Below, piece after piece: positions 8,160-16,375 of a stretch of 64,000 nucleotides of DNA. Position 1 is the stretch's first letter. The number at the start of each line of letters is the position of its first letter. The stretch lies in contig JAVVEL010000005.1 of the NCBI GenBank assembly GCA_032260385.1, forward strand, positions 62,001 to 126,000. The letters are read 5' to 3'. The notes below the pieces were generated by a model, which was not told the origin of the DNA, made no database searches, and saw nothing but the letters and a program-made list of their open reading frames with translations. This DNA comes from UBA9300 sp032260385 (GTDB lineage Bacteria; Bacteroidota; Bacteroidia; Bacteroidales; VadinHA17). A program made the translations under genes and the position numbers.

Positions 8160-9377
8160 ATGCAGGAGAAGCAAAAGAAGGAAAAATATATTTCCAGTGC
8201 GGCACTTATGCCCCAGGAAGAACTGCTCGAAACAGGTCTGAAAAAGAAAAAGGTGAGCATAGGAATCCCCCGTGAGCCGGATGAGAATGAAAAACGCATT
8301 CCTCTCACACCCGAAGCAGTAAATATCCTGGTTGAAGCAGGCAACAGGGTTTATGTCCAGGAGGGTTCAGGCAATGGCGCTAATTACTCTGATAATGATT
8401 ACAGTGAAAACGGTGCCCGGATAACAAAAACAGGTGATGAAGTATTTAATTGTGACCTAATAATCAAGGTTGCTCCCTTCTCCACCGAAGAGGTCAGGAA
8501 GCTGCGCGACAGGAGCACAGTGCTGTCCTTCCTGAAAGTGCTGAAACAGGACAAGGCCGCACTTACCGGTATGATGCAGAAAAATATCACCGCCATTGCC
8601 TTTGAAAGGATCCGTGACAGGAATGATGAGCTCCCCGTTGTTGAGTCGATGAGTGAGATCAGCGGAGTGACAGCAGTGCTCATAGCATCGGAATATCTCA
8701 GCAACAAGTATGGCGGCAAGGGAGTCATGCTGGGCGGGATATCCGGTGTAACACCTACAGAGGTGGTAATAATAGGAGCCGGTACGGCCGGTGAATATGC
8801 AGCCAGGGCTGCCCTGGGCCTGGGTGCCGAAGTGAAGATATTTGATAATTCAGTCCACAGGCTCAGGAAGTTCCAGTCATTACTGGGCCAGAGGCTTCAA
8901 ACATCGGTCTACCACCCCCAGGTCCTCAATAAGGCCCTGAAGTCAGCCGATGTGCTTATCGGGGCAATACAGATTGAAGACCTGAGACCCTGGTACCATA
9001 TAACAGAAGATATGGTAAGGAAAATGAAAAAGGGATCCTTCCTGATAGACCTGAGCCTCGACAGGGGTGGCTGCATCGAAACAATGGAATGCCGCGATCT
9101 GAAAGACCCTGTTTACGAGAAACACGGTGTCATACACTTTGCTGCATGGAACCTGCCCTCAAGGGTGGCAAGAACAGCGTCTATAGCCCTGAGCAATGTC
9201 TTTACACCCCTTATACAGGAAATAACCGACCAGGGAGGCCTGGATATAATGCTGAAAAGCAATTCAGGACTAACCGAAGGTGTGTATGTCTATAAGGGCA
9301 TATTGACAAATGAAACACTGGGGCAGAAATTTAACCTCCTTTCAAAGGATATCAACCTCTTGCTGGCAGCTTTCTGA
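8160..9377 (+). CDS. ald: Alanine dehydrogenase
   Basis: A 405-residue NAD-dependent dehydrogenase interconverting alanine with pyruvate plus ammonia. The N-terminal half carries the family opening IGIPREPDENEKRIPLTPE after a roughly 30-residue extension seen in Bacteroidota forms (ending ALMPQEELLE). The Rossmann segment is IIGAGTAGEYAARAALGLGA, and the C-terminal AAWNLPSRVARTAS matches the family. The ATG at 8160 is preferred because the longer frame starts with a TTG inside the promoter. Relatives in this superfamily include lysine-forming enzymes and PntA, but the whole-length pattern fits alanine dehydrogenase. Confidence 0.85.
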   Translation: MQEKQKKEKYISSAALMPQEELLETGLKKKKVSIGIPREPDENEKRIPLTPEAVNILVEAGNRVYVQEGSGNGANYSDNDYSENGARITKTGDEVFNCDLIIKVAPFSTEEVRKLRDRSTVLSFLKVLKQDKAALTGMMQKNITAIAFERIRDRNDELPVVESMSEISGVTAVLIASEYLSNKYGGKGVMLGGISGVTPTEVVIIGAGTAGEYAARAALGLGAEVKIFDNSVHRLRKFQSLLGQRLQTSVYHPQVLNKALKSADVLIGAIQIEDLRPWYHITEDMVRKMKKGSFLIDLSLDRGGCIETMECRDLKDPVYEKHGVIHFAAWNLPSRVARTASIALSNVFTPLIQEITDQGGLDIMLKSNSGLTEGVYVYKGILTNETLGQKFNLLSKDINLLLAAF

Positions 9378-9383
9378 CCACCT

Positions 9384-10295
9384 TTAATACCGGATGGAAG
9401 CAGTGCCACCACGCACACTGAAACTTACAGGGGCACCCAGGACAAGCGCCCTGTTATCGGTGATATGACCGGCCGGGAAATCGAAAGCCACGGGATAGGA
9501 ATATTTTTTTACACAGTCCATTATTATATCCACGGGCCCGCATGAATATTCTGCATCAGACTCCTTCATATCCGTCAGACCGCCAATTATCAATCCCCTG
9601 ATATCCCTGAAGACACCCGCGAGAGCAAGACCGCTTATCATCCTGTCAAATGAATACAGGTACTCACCCTTCTCTTCGATAAACAGTATCTTGCCCTTCA
9701 GGCATCTCTTCATGCCACCGGCCATGAGATTATATATCAGGGAAAGATTCCCCCCTGCCAGAACGCCCCCGGTCTTTCCTTCCCTCAATGAGCCTGTCTC
9801 CCATTCATAATCCTGCGGCCCCACAAAGAGTGCCTTCCTTAATGTCTCAAGACTTTCTGAACCGGCCTCAAGCTTATGGTAATTAAGAGGCATTTCGCCA
9901 TGAAGTGTACTGATACGGCTGCGGCAGTTAAGAATGAGGTGGAGGACCGTGATGTCGCTGTAACCTGTTATCCATTTGGGACTCTTCCTGAAGCTACTGA
10001 AATCAATTTTGTCTATTAGCCTTGACATACCATAGCCTCCCCTGGCACATATCACAGCCTTTATACCGGGATCATCCAGGGCTCTTTGAAGGTCTGACAG
10101 GCGCTGCTTATCAGTCCCGGCAAATATTCCGTGCCTTTCATAAAGATGTTCACCCCGTGAGACTTCAAGTCCCCACGACTCCAGTGTCCTTATCGCAGTT
10201 TCTATATCATCCCTTTCCACAAAGCCCGCCGGTGCTATAAGAGCTACCATGTCGCCCCGTGACAGCGATGGTGGTTTAAGCATTTTTCTCATCAT
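9384..10295 (-). CDS. ldcA: LD-carboxypeptidase (S66 family)
   Basis: A 303-residue cytoplasmic serine peptidase that removes the terminal D-Ala from murein tetrapeptides during peptidoglycan recycling. The nucleophile is Ser113 in GYSDIT, with partner Glu207 or Glu208 in LFIEEKGE and His277 in PAGHITDN, the Ser-Glu-His set of the family. The N-terminal ALIAPAG is also typical. The first codons and the promoter are duplicated in tandem upstream (see the 41-bp repeat), leaving Met1, Met2 or Met5 as possible starts. The gene converges with ald, 6 bp apart. Confidence 0.9.
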   Translation of the reverse strand: MMRKMLKPPSLSRGDMVALIAPAGFVERDDIETAIRTLESWGLEVSRGEHLYERHGIFAGTDKQRLSDLQRALDDPGIKAVICARGGYGMSRLIDKIDFSSFRKSPKWITGYSDITVLHLILNCRSRISTLHGEMPLNYHKLEAGSESLETLRKALFVGPQDYEWETGSLREGKTGGVLAGGNLSLIYNLMAGGMKRCLKGKILFIEEKGEYLYSFDRMISGLALAGVFRDIRGLIIGGLTDMKESDAEYSCGPVDIIMDCVKKYSYPVAFDFPAGHITDNRALVLGAPVSFSVRGGTASIRY

Positions 10296-10349
10296 GACTC
10301 AAAGATAGGATGGTGGTTTAAGCATTTTTCTCATCATGACTCAAAGATA
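10267..10349 (-). repeat. Tandem 42-bp duplication of the ldcA promoter and start
   Basis: Two identical 41-bp copies (10267-10307 and 10309-10349) are separated by one base, giving a 42-bp period. Read on the minus strand, each begins with TATCTTTG, a perfect -7 box, and then carries ATGATGAGAAAAATG and the next ldcA codons. The copy nearer the gene is the genuine start; the distal copy is an extra promoter plus start. Perfect identity implies a recent event. Confidence 0.9.
10299..10337 (-). CDS. 12-residue leader ORF created by duplication
   Basis: The distal repeat copy encodes Met-Met-Arg-Lys-Met-Leu-Lys-Pro-Pro-Ser-Tyr-Leu and then TGA. The stop is three bases before the ldcA ATG and in the same frame, because the repeat period is a multiple of three. 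Translation of this peptide could couple to ldcA if transcription starts at the distal promoter. No evidence of selection can be seen; it may be an accident of the duplication. Confidence 0.3.
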   Translation of the reverse strand: MMRKMLKPPSYL

Positions 10350-10408
10350 AGAGGTTTTTGCAGGAAAATGGAAGCCCGGGGGATGAGATCATCCTTACAT
10401 TAATTTCT

Positions 10409-10416
10409 TATCTTTG
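10409..10416 (+). promoter_or_regulatory. -7 promoter box for metG
   Basis: TATCTTTG, a perfect TAnnTTTG, lies 30 bases before the preferred ATG at 10447. An in-frame TTG at 10414 falls inside this box and is therefore an unlikely start. No TTG -33 box is obvious. Confidence 0.55.
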
Positions 10417-10446
10417 TCCCAATTTACCAATCTGATGCAAAATAAA

Positions 10447-12480
10447 ATGAAGAAGCCTGACAGACACCTCATTACCTCAGCCCTGCCCTATGCCAACGGA
10501 CCCATTCATATAGGCCACCTGGCAGGTGTATATGTACCCAGTGATATTTATACAAGGTACCTGAGGATTAAAGGTGAGGATGTTATCTCCATATGCGGAT
10601 CGGATGAACATGGTGTGCCCATTACGCTGAAAGCCAGGAAAGAAGGTGTTTCGCCGCAGGAAATTGTCGATCATTACCATGAACTGAATAAAAAGGCTTT
10701 TGAAGATTTTGGAATAGAATTCGACATCTACTCCAGGACGAGTAAAAAGATACATTACGAAACAGCTTCAGAATTCTTCACCACCCTCTACAAAAAAGGT
10801 GAATTCATCGAAAAATCAACTGACCAGTACTATGACAATGAAGCAGGATGCTTTCTGGCCGACCGGTATATAACGGGCACCTGTCGGCATTGCGGGCACG
10901 ATGGAGCCTATGGCGACCAGTGTGAAAACTGCGGTACATCATTGAGTCCTACCGAGCTTATCAAGCCCCGCTCCATGGTAAGCGGGACAAAGCCTGTAAT
11001 GAAAAAAACAAAACACTGGTACCTGCCCCTGGACAAGTATGAAGGATGGCTCAGGGAATGGATCCTTGAAGAACATAAGGACTGGAAGCCCAACGTATAC
11101 GGGCAGTGCAAATCATGGCTCGATCAGGGTCTCCAGCCAAGGGCTGTCAGCAGGGACCTCGACTGGGGTGTGCCCCTGCCGGTCGACGGAGCTGAAGGCA
11201 AAGTGCTCTATGTTTGGTTTGATGCTCCCATTGGTTATATCTCGGCAACACGCGAACTCACTGACGAATGGGAAAAGTACTGGAAAGATCCGGGAACAAG
11301 GATGATACATTTCATTGGCAAAGACAATATTGTTTTCCACTGTATCATCTTCCCCGTAATGCTGAAAGCAGAAGGCTCCTATATCCTTCCTGAAAACGTG
11401 CCGGCCAACGAGTTCCTCAATCTTGAAAACGATAAGATATCCACATCCCGTAACTGGGCCGTATGGTTGCATGAATACCTGGAAGAATTTCCCGGTGAGC
11501 AGGATGTCTTACGCTACGCCTTATGCGCCAGCGCTCCCGAAACAAAAGATAACGATTTTACCTGGAAGGAATTCCAGGCCAGGAATAATAATGAACTTGT
11601 TGCCATCCTGGGCAATTTCGTCAACAGGACCCTTATTCTTACCCATAAGTATTTCAAGGGCAAAGTGCCGGAAATATCATCAACCAATGATTACGACAGG
11701 GACGTGCTCGGGGAAATGGCCGGCATCAGAGATAAGGTGGCTGCCTCGCTCGATGCTTTCCGTTTCAGGGAAGCCCTGAAAGAAGCGATGAACCTGGCAA
11801 GGCTCGGAAATAAATATCTTGCCGACACCGAGCCCTGGATAGTAATCAAATCCGATAAAGAAAAGGTTAAAACAATTCTTAATATATCCCTGCAGATAAC
11901 TGCAAACCTGACCATCCTGCTGAATCCCTTCCTTCCCTTTTCAACAGCCAGACTGAGGGAATGGCTGAATATGGAGACGCTGCACTGGGACAGGGCAGGC
12001 AGTGATAAGCTTCTCAAAGCCGGCCACATGATCAATAAACCGGGCTTGCTTTTCAGGAAGATAGAAGATGAAGAGATAGAAAAACAGGTAAACAAGCTTA
12101 TGGAAACGAAAAAACTCAATGACAGCGCCATTAAGGAGGCGGAGCCCCTGAAAGACAATATCAGTTTCGAAGATTTCACAAAGCTGGATATACGAACGGC
12201 TACCATCATTGAGGCCACAAGGGTAGCTAAAACAAAGAAACTTCTGAGGCTAACGCTTGATACGGGCTTTGATAAAAGAACCGTAGTTGCCGGCATAGCT
12301 GAACATTTTGATCCTGAGGCTATAAAGGGCACTATTGTTTCGGTGCTTGTAAACCTTGAGCCAAGGGGGATAAAAGGTATTGAATCACAGGGCATGATAC
12401 TGATGGCTGAAGAGGACGACGGCCGGCTGGTCTTCATCTCTCCCCCTGCGAATACTAAAAACGGCAGTCGTATAAGGTAA
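10447..12480 (+). CDS. metG: Methionyl-tRNA synthetase
   Basis: A 677-residue class I synthetase charging tRNA-Met. It has HIGH at 21-24 after TSALPYANGP, a zinc knuckle region with CRHCG and CENCG, the KMSKS-equivalent DKISTSR, and the anticodon-binding helical domain. The C-terminal 110 residues or so are an appended tRNA-binding (Trbp111/EMAP-type) domain beginning near DFTKLDIRTATI. The ATG at 10447 has an A-rich upstream context and gives an N-terminus of the usual length; ATG 10435 is the alternative. Confidence 0.95.
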   Translation: MKKPDRHLITSALPYANGPIHIGHLAGVYVPSDIYTRYLRIKGEDVISICGSDEHGVPITLKARKEGVSPQEIVDHYHELNKKAFEDFGIEFDIYSRTSKKIHYETASEFFTTLYKKGEFIEKSTDQYYDNEAGCFLADRYITGTCRHCGHDGAYGDQCENCGTSLSPTELIKPRSMVSGTKPVMKKTKHWYLPLDKYEGWLREWILEEHKDWKPNVYGQCKSWLDQGLQPRAVSRDLDWGVPLPVDGAEGKVLYVWFDAPIGYISATRELTDEWEKYWKDPGTRMIHFIGKDNIVFHCIIFPVMLKAEGSYILPENVPANEFLNLENDKISTSRNWAVWLHEYLEEFPGEQDVLRYALCASAPETKDNDFTWKEFQARNNNELVAILGNFVNRTLILTHKYFKGKVPEISSTNDYDRDVLGEMAGIRDKVAASLDAFRFREALKEAMNLARLGNKYLADTEPWIVIKSDKEKVKTILNISLQITANLTILLNPFLPFSTARLREWLNMETLHWDRAGSDKLLKAGHMINKPGLLFRKIEDEEIEKQVNKLMETKKLNDSAIKEAEPLKDNISFEDFTKLDIRTATIIEATRVAKTKKLLRLTLDTGFDKRTVVAGIAEHFDPEAIKGTIVSVLVNLEPRGIKGIESQGMILMAEEDDGRLVFISPPANTKNGSRIR

Positions 12481-12485
12481 AAATA

Positions 12486-13550
12486 TTATCTTTTCCAGAT
12501 CCAGATCCCAGGGAAGTCCTCACTCATGGCTGAATGTGCATTCTTTGCTTCCTCTATGCTAGCGAATGATTCGGCACAAACACGGTAATAACCGTTGGAT
12601 GCCTTTAGCAGCTCAGCGTTATAGCCTCTGGTGGCAAGGTCTTTTAAGTGCCTGTTTGCATTGGTGGCATCACCGAAGCTTCCAACAACAAGGTAATAGA
12701 CACCCGCCCCGCGTGTAGCCGTCGCCTGCTGATCCACTGTCCCTGCTTCCATGGGCTTAACTTCTGCATCCCTGTCTTTCACAGGCTGTTCAATAGCAGC
12801 CTGCCTGTCAAGGGGCTCAGCCGCCACTGCTGTCTCATCTGCCCGGGCAGCACTTTTCTCATCTGGCTTATTCAGGACATTTTCACGATTCGTAAGGGGC
12901 ATTTCCCTGAACAGGGCCTCCTGTGCTGACCTTATTTCCTCGATTTCAACCCTGGCAAGAGGATTCAATCCGGCTTCAGACCTGAAAAGGTCGGATTTGA
13001 GCGGTACAATTACCAGGGCCAGGACAAAGGGTAGGGCCACGGCAGCCCTCCATACCATCCTCCGCCGGTTGGCAATAATAATGGGATCCCTCTCGCGGCT
13101 GCGGCTGATGGCTTTTGAGATATCATAATCTTCAACAGGCTCACGTGTAAAAGGTGAAAGGCCGTAGGAATCGAGCAAATAATTAACATTATTCTCCGGT
13201 TCAAACTGTATGCCACCTTCCCCGTTGAGCTGAAAATGACCAATATCATCAAGGTGTACGCGTTCACCCTTTTGCAGTTTATCCCTGAGTTGACCGATAT
13301 AAGTCTCAACAAGATTTTTTGCATCAGCATAGCCCATATCCTTTTTTTCCGATATTTTACCGATAAGCAAGCCATCATTGTGACTTAACTTGCTGTTGAA
13401 GGATATGGATTTAACCGGGGGATAAAAGGTGTGGCTCTCCCTGTCAATCCTCGCAGGGGTGTAATTCCCTATAAAGCCGCCGAAACCCGGGAGGATTACA
13501 CAGTCGTTACTGAATAAAAGTTCTTTAATAAACGGATTTAGGTCTTTCAT
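12486..13550 (-). CDS. HU-CCDC81/SPOR-domain envelope protein
   Basis: A 354-residue protein. Residues 1 to about 145 resemble the two HU-like domains of bacterial CCDC81 proteins (NDCVILPGFGGFIGNY, then SFNSKLSHNDGLL). A single membrane segment lies around 168-187, followed by a low-complexity, charged linker. A SPOR domain (YYLVVGSFGDATNANRHL) forms the last 70 residues. SPOR domains bind denuded glycan strands at division sites, so this likely links the cytoplasm to septal peptidoglycan. The ATG at 13550 is chosen because GGAG lies about 9 bases upstream; the longer frame adds only eight residues. Confidence 0.8.
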   Translation of the reverse strand: MKDLNPFIKELLFSNDCVILPGFGGFIGNYTPARIDRESHTFYPPVKSISFNSKLSHNDGLLIGKISEKKDMGYADAKNLVETYIGQLRDKLQKGERVHLDDIGHFQLNGEGGIQFEPENNVNYLLDSYGLSPFTREPVEDYDISKAISRSRERDPIIIANRRRMVWRAAVALPFVLALVIVPLKSDLFRSEAGLNPLARVEIEEIRSAQEALFREMPLTNRENVLNKPDEKSAARADETAVAAEPLDRQAAIEQPVKDRDAEVKPMEAGTVDQQATATRGAGVYYLVVGSFGDATNANRHLKDLATRGYNAELLKASNGYYRVCAESFASIEEAKNAHSAMSEDFPGIWIWKR

Positions 13551-13573
13551 AACAATATCTCCTCTGTTAGTCA

Positions 13574-13581
13574 CAAAAATA
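13574..13581 (-). promoter_or_regulatory. -7 box for the SPOR-protein gene
   Basis: On the minus strand this reads TATTTTTG, fitting TAnnTTTG, 23 bases before the ATG at 13550. No clear -33 box is seen. Confidence 0.4.
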
Positions 13582-13662
13582 CTAAAAGTCTTTGAATATT
13601 ATTTCATGTGAGCAATCTAAATATTATCTTCGCTTTTCCTATCCCTGAAAATAAGGAATAAA

Positions 13663-14796
13663 ATGAAAGATCTGAAGATGGTCGACCTTAAGGGTCAGTA
13701 TGATAGAATAAAAAACGAGATCGACTCAGCCATACAGTCAGTGATTGATTCCACTGCCTTTATCAGGGGTCCTGAAGTGCTGAGTTTTGAAGAAGAGCTG
13801 GCATCCTACCTCGGCGTGAAGCATGTTATAAGCTGCGCCAACGGCACCGATGCACTTCAGGTGGCAATGATGGCACTTGACCTTAAGCCCGGCGATGAGG
13901 TAATATCCACTGATTTTACCTTTATTGCCACCGTTGAAGTTATTGCCCTGCTGGGGCTTAAACCTGTTTTCGTGGATCCCGAACCCGATACCTTCAATAT
14001 ATCACCCGGAGCAATTGAAAAGGCTATAGGACCTAAAACAAAGGCAATAATACCCGTTCACCTCTTCGGGCAGTCCGCTGACATGGAGGAAATACTTAAA
14101 ATAGCCCGCAAACATAAGCTCTATGTTATAGAGGATGCGGCCCAGGCCCTGGGAACGGAATATATCTTCTCAGACGGCACCAGGCAAAAGGCAGGTACTA
14201 TCGGAGACATAGGCTGTACCTCGTTCTTCCCCTCGAAAAACCTTGGTTGCTACGGCGATGGCGGCGCCATATTCACAAACGATGACAGGCTGGCAAAACT
14301 CATGCGCAGCATTACCAACCATGGAAGCACCATAAAGTACTTCCACGATGATATAGGAGTAAATTCAAGGCTCGATACCATCCAGGCTGCCATACTCAGG
14401 GTCAAACTCAGGTATCTCGATGAATATAACAGTGCCCGCAGGAATGCCGCTTCATTTTATGACAGGCAATTAAGCCGTGTCCCGGAAATTGAATCACCCC
14501 TGAGATCAAACAAGTCAAGCCATATTTTCCACCAGTATACCATTAAAACAGACCCGGGACTAAGGGATAAGCTCCGCGATTATCTTGGGGCAAAAGACAT
14601 CCCCTCCATGATATATTACCCGGTTCCCATGCACCGGCAGAAAGCCTACAAATACCCGGACATGAAAGATGAAAAATTCCCTGTGACAAATGCCCTCTGC
14701 GCCTCGGTGCTCTCACTCCCCATGCATACTGAAATGACAATTGACCAGTTACAGTATATTTGCAATAATATTTACAGTTTTTTTGAAGAAAGATAG
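13663..14796 (+). CDS. wbpE: UDP-3-oxo-GlcNAcA aminotransferase, WbpE/WlbC-like (DegT family)
   Basis: A 377-residue PLP enzyme of the DegT/DnrJ/EryC1/StrS family. The PLP lysine is Lys192 in FFPSKNLGCYGDGG, with SCANGTDALQVA (58-69) for phosphate binding and VIEDAAQALG for the cofactor Asp. Alone the substrate would be uncertain, but the next three genes encode the matching acetyltransferase, oxidoreductase and dehydrogenase. The reaction is then glutamate-dependent amination at C3 of UDP-2-acetamido-3-oxo-glucuronic acid. It starts a run of four same-strand genes with short gaps. Confidence 0.85.
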   Translation: MKDLKMVDLKGQYDRIKNEIDSAIQSVIDSTAFIRGPEVLSFEEELASYLGVKHVISCANGTDALQVAMMALDLKPGDEVISTDFTFIATVEVIALLGLKPVFVDPEPDTFNISPGAIEKAIGPKTKAIIPVHLFGQSADMEEILKIARKHKLYVIEDAAQALGTEYIFSDGTRQKAGTIGDIGCTSFFPSKNLGCYGDGGAIFTNDDRLAKLMRSITNHGSTIKYFHDDIGVNSRLDTIQAAILRVKLRYLDEYNSARRNAASFYDRQLSRVPEIESPLRSNKSSHIFHQYTIKTDPGLRDKLRDYLGAKDIPSMIYYPVPMHRQKAYKYPDMKDEKFPVTNALCASVLSLPMHTEMTIDQLQYICNNIYSFFEER

Positions 14797-14799
14797 GCC

Positions 14800-15375
14800 A
14801 TGGAAGATTATTTTGCCCACGAAACAGCAGTTATTGACGAAGGCTGCAAAATAGGTAAGGGATGCCGCATATGGCATTTTTCGCATATCATGACAGGGGC
14901 TGAACTGGGTGAAAAATGTAATCTCGGGCAGAACGTAGTGATCTCACCCGGGGTCATACTCGGAAATAATGTAAAGGTGCAAAACAATGTATCCGTTTAT
15001 ACCGGTGTCATATGTGAAGATGATGTATTCCTTGGCCCCTCGATGGTCTTCACCAATATAGTTAATCCCAGGAGTGCGGTGATCAGGCGCGACCAGTATG
15101 TCACTACCCGTGTGGGCAAAGGGGCAAGCATAGGTGCAAATGCGACCATAATATGTGGTCACAACATAGGCAGGTATGCCTTCATAGGTGCCGGTGCCGT
15201 GGTTACAAAGGAAGTTAAACCCTACTCCCTTGTCATTGGTAACCCCGCCAGGCATGCCGGATGGATGAGTGAATACGGCCACCGGCTTGAATTCAATGAC
15301 GACAAGCTTGCCCTGTGTCCCGAAAGCGGTGAAAAATACAGGCTTTCAGACAACGAAGTTTCTAAAATTACTTAA
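14800..15375 (+). CDS. wbpD: UDP-2-acetamido-3-amino-glucuronate N-acetyltransferase, WbpD/WlbB-like
   Basis: A 191-residue left-handed beta-helix acetyltransferase built from hexapeptide repeats. The segments IWHFSHI, CNLGQNVV, GPSMVFTNIVNPRSAV, IGANATIICGHNIG and FIGAGAVVTK are close to those I recall for WbpD and WlbB, and the length is the same. It should transfer acetyl from acetyl-CoA to the 3-amino group of the sugar nucleotide. The start is 3 bp after the aminotransferase stop. This is the most specific member of the cluster and fixes the pathway assignment. Confidence 0.9.
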   Translation: MEDYFAHETAVIDEGCKIGKGCRIWHFSHIMTGAELGEKCNLGQNVVISPGVILGNNVKVQNNVSVYTGVICEDDVFLGPSMVFTNIVNPRSAVIRRDQYVTTRVGKGASIGANATIICGHNIGRYAFIGAGAVVTKEVKPYSLVIGNPARHAGWMSEYGHRLEFNDDKLALCPESGEKYRLSDNEVSKIT

Positions 15376-15403
15376 TAGTTACAGGCAGATAAAATAATTC
15401 ATC

Positions 15404-16363
15404 ATGGGTGAAAAGTCAAATAATTTCGGACTGATAGGAGTGGCAGGTTATATAGCTGTGAGGCACCTGGAAGCAATAAAAAAAACCGGGAATAAGCTGC
15501 TTGCCAGCCTTGATCCCTTTGACAGCGTTGGCATAATAGACAGTTATTTCCCTGACAGTGACTTTTTTGTTGAATTTGAACGCTTCGACCGCCATTTTGA
15601 AAAACTTAAAAGATCAGGAATAAAGGTGGACTACGTAAGCATATGCTCTCCCAATTTCCTGCACGATTCGCATATAAGGTTTGCTCTCAGGCACCACGCT
15701 GATGCCATATGCGAAAAACCCATAGTCCTCAATCCCTGGAATATTGATGCCCTGCAGGAAATAGAAAAAGAAACGGGCAAAAAGGTATATACCGTCCTGC
15801 AACTAAGGCTTCACCCTTCAGTTTCAGCACTGAGGGAGAAGATTATGAAAGAGAAAAAAAACAGCAAGTATGATATTGATCTTACCTATATCACCGGCCG
15901 GGGTAACTGGTATAAATTTTCCTGGAAAGGAGATATTCAAAAATCAGGCGGAGTGGCTACAAATATCGGCATCCATTTCTTTGATATGCTCGGCTGGGTT
16001 TTCGGTGATGTGCAAAAGAATCAGGTCCACCTGCTTGAAGAAGACAAAGCTGCAGGATACCTCGAACTGGAAAACGCCAGGGTAAGATGGTTCCTGAGCA
16101 TTGATCAGAAGGACCTCCCCGACGAAATAAAAAAGAAGGGCCAGAGAACCTACCGCTCAATACTTATTGAAGATAATGAAATTGAATTCAGCGGAGGCTT
16201 CACCGACCTTCATACCGAAACGTACAGGCATATCCTCCGGGGGAAGGGATATGGACTGAAGGATGCCCGTAATTCAGTGCAAACGGTATACGAGATACGT
16301 AACAGCAAACCCGACAGGGGGAAGGGTGAAATTCATCCCTTTGTAAACAGGATATTAAAATAA
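15404..16363 (+). CDS. wbpB: UDP-GlcNAcA 3-dehydrogenase, WbpB/WlbA-like (Gfo/Idh/MocA)
   Basis: A 319-residue NAD-dependent oxidoreductase. The Rossmann start FGLIGVAGYIAVRHLEAI, the segment DSVGIIDSYFP, VSICSPNFLH and the ICEKP motif with the catalytic Lys all fit WlbA/WbpB. It oxidises C3 of UDP-N-acetylglucosaminuronic acid to give the keto-sugar used by the aminotransferase. These enzymes recycle NADH internally, with 2-oxoglutarate regenerating the cofactor. It lies 28 bp after the acetyltransferase gene. Confidence 0.88.
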   Translation: MGEKSNNFGLIGVAGYIAVRHLEAIKKTGNKLLASLDPFDSVGIIDSYFPDSDFFVEFERFDRHFEKLKRSGIKVDYVSICSPNFLHDSHIRFALRHHADAICEKPIVLNPWNIDALQEIEKETGKKVYTVLQLRLHPSVSALREKIMKEKKNSKYDIDLTYITGRGNWYKFSWKGDIQKSGGVATNIGIHFFDMLGWVFGDVQKNQVHLLEEDKAAGYLELENARVRWFLSIDQKDLPDEIKKKGQRTYRSILIEDNEIEFSGGFTDLHTETYRHILRGKGYGLKDARNSVQTVYEIRNSKPDRGKGEIHPFVNRILK

Positions 16364-16375
16364 AAAGTAAGAAAC

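Noticed and set aside
11691..12437. 248-residue minus-strand open frame within metG
   Set aside because: It lies wholly antisense to a well-supported synthetase and its Ser/Leu-rich translation has no family pattern.
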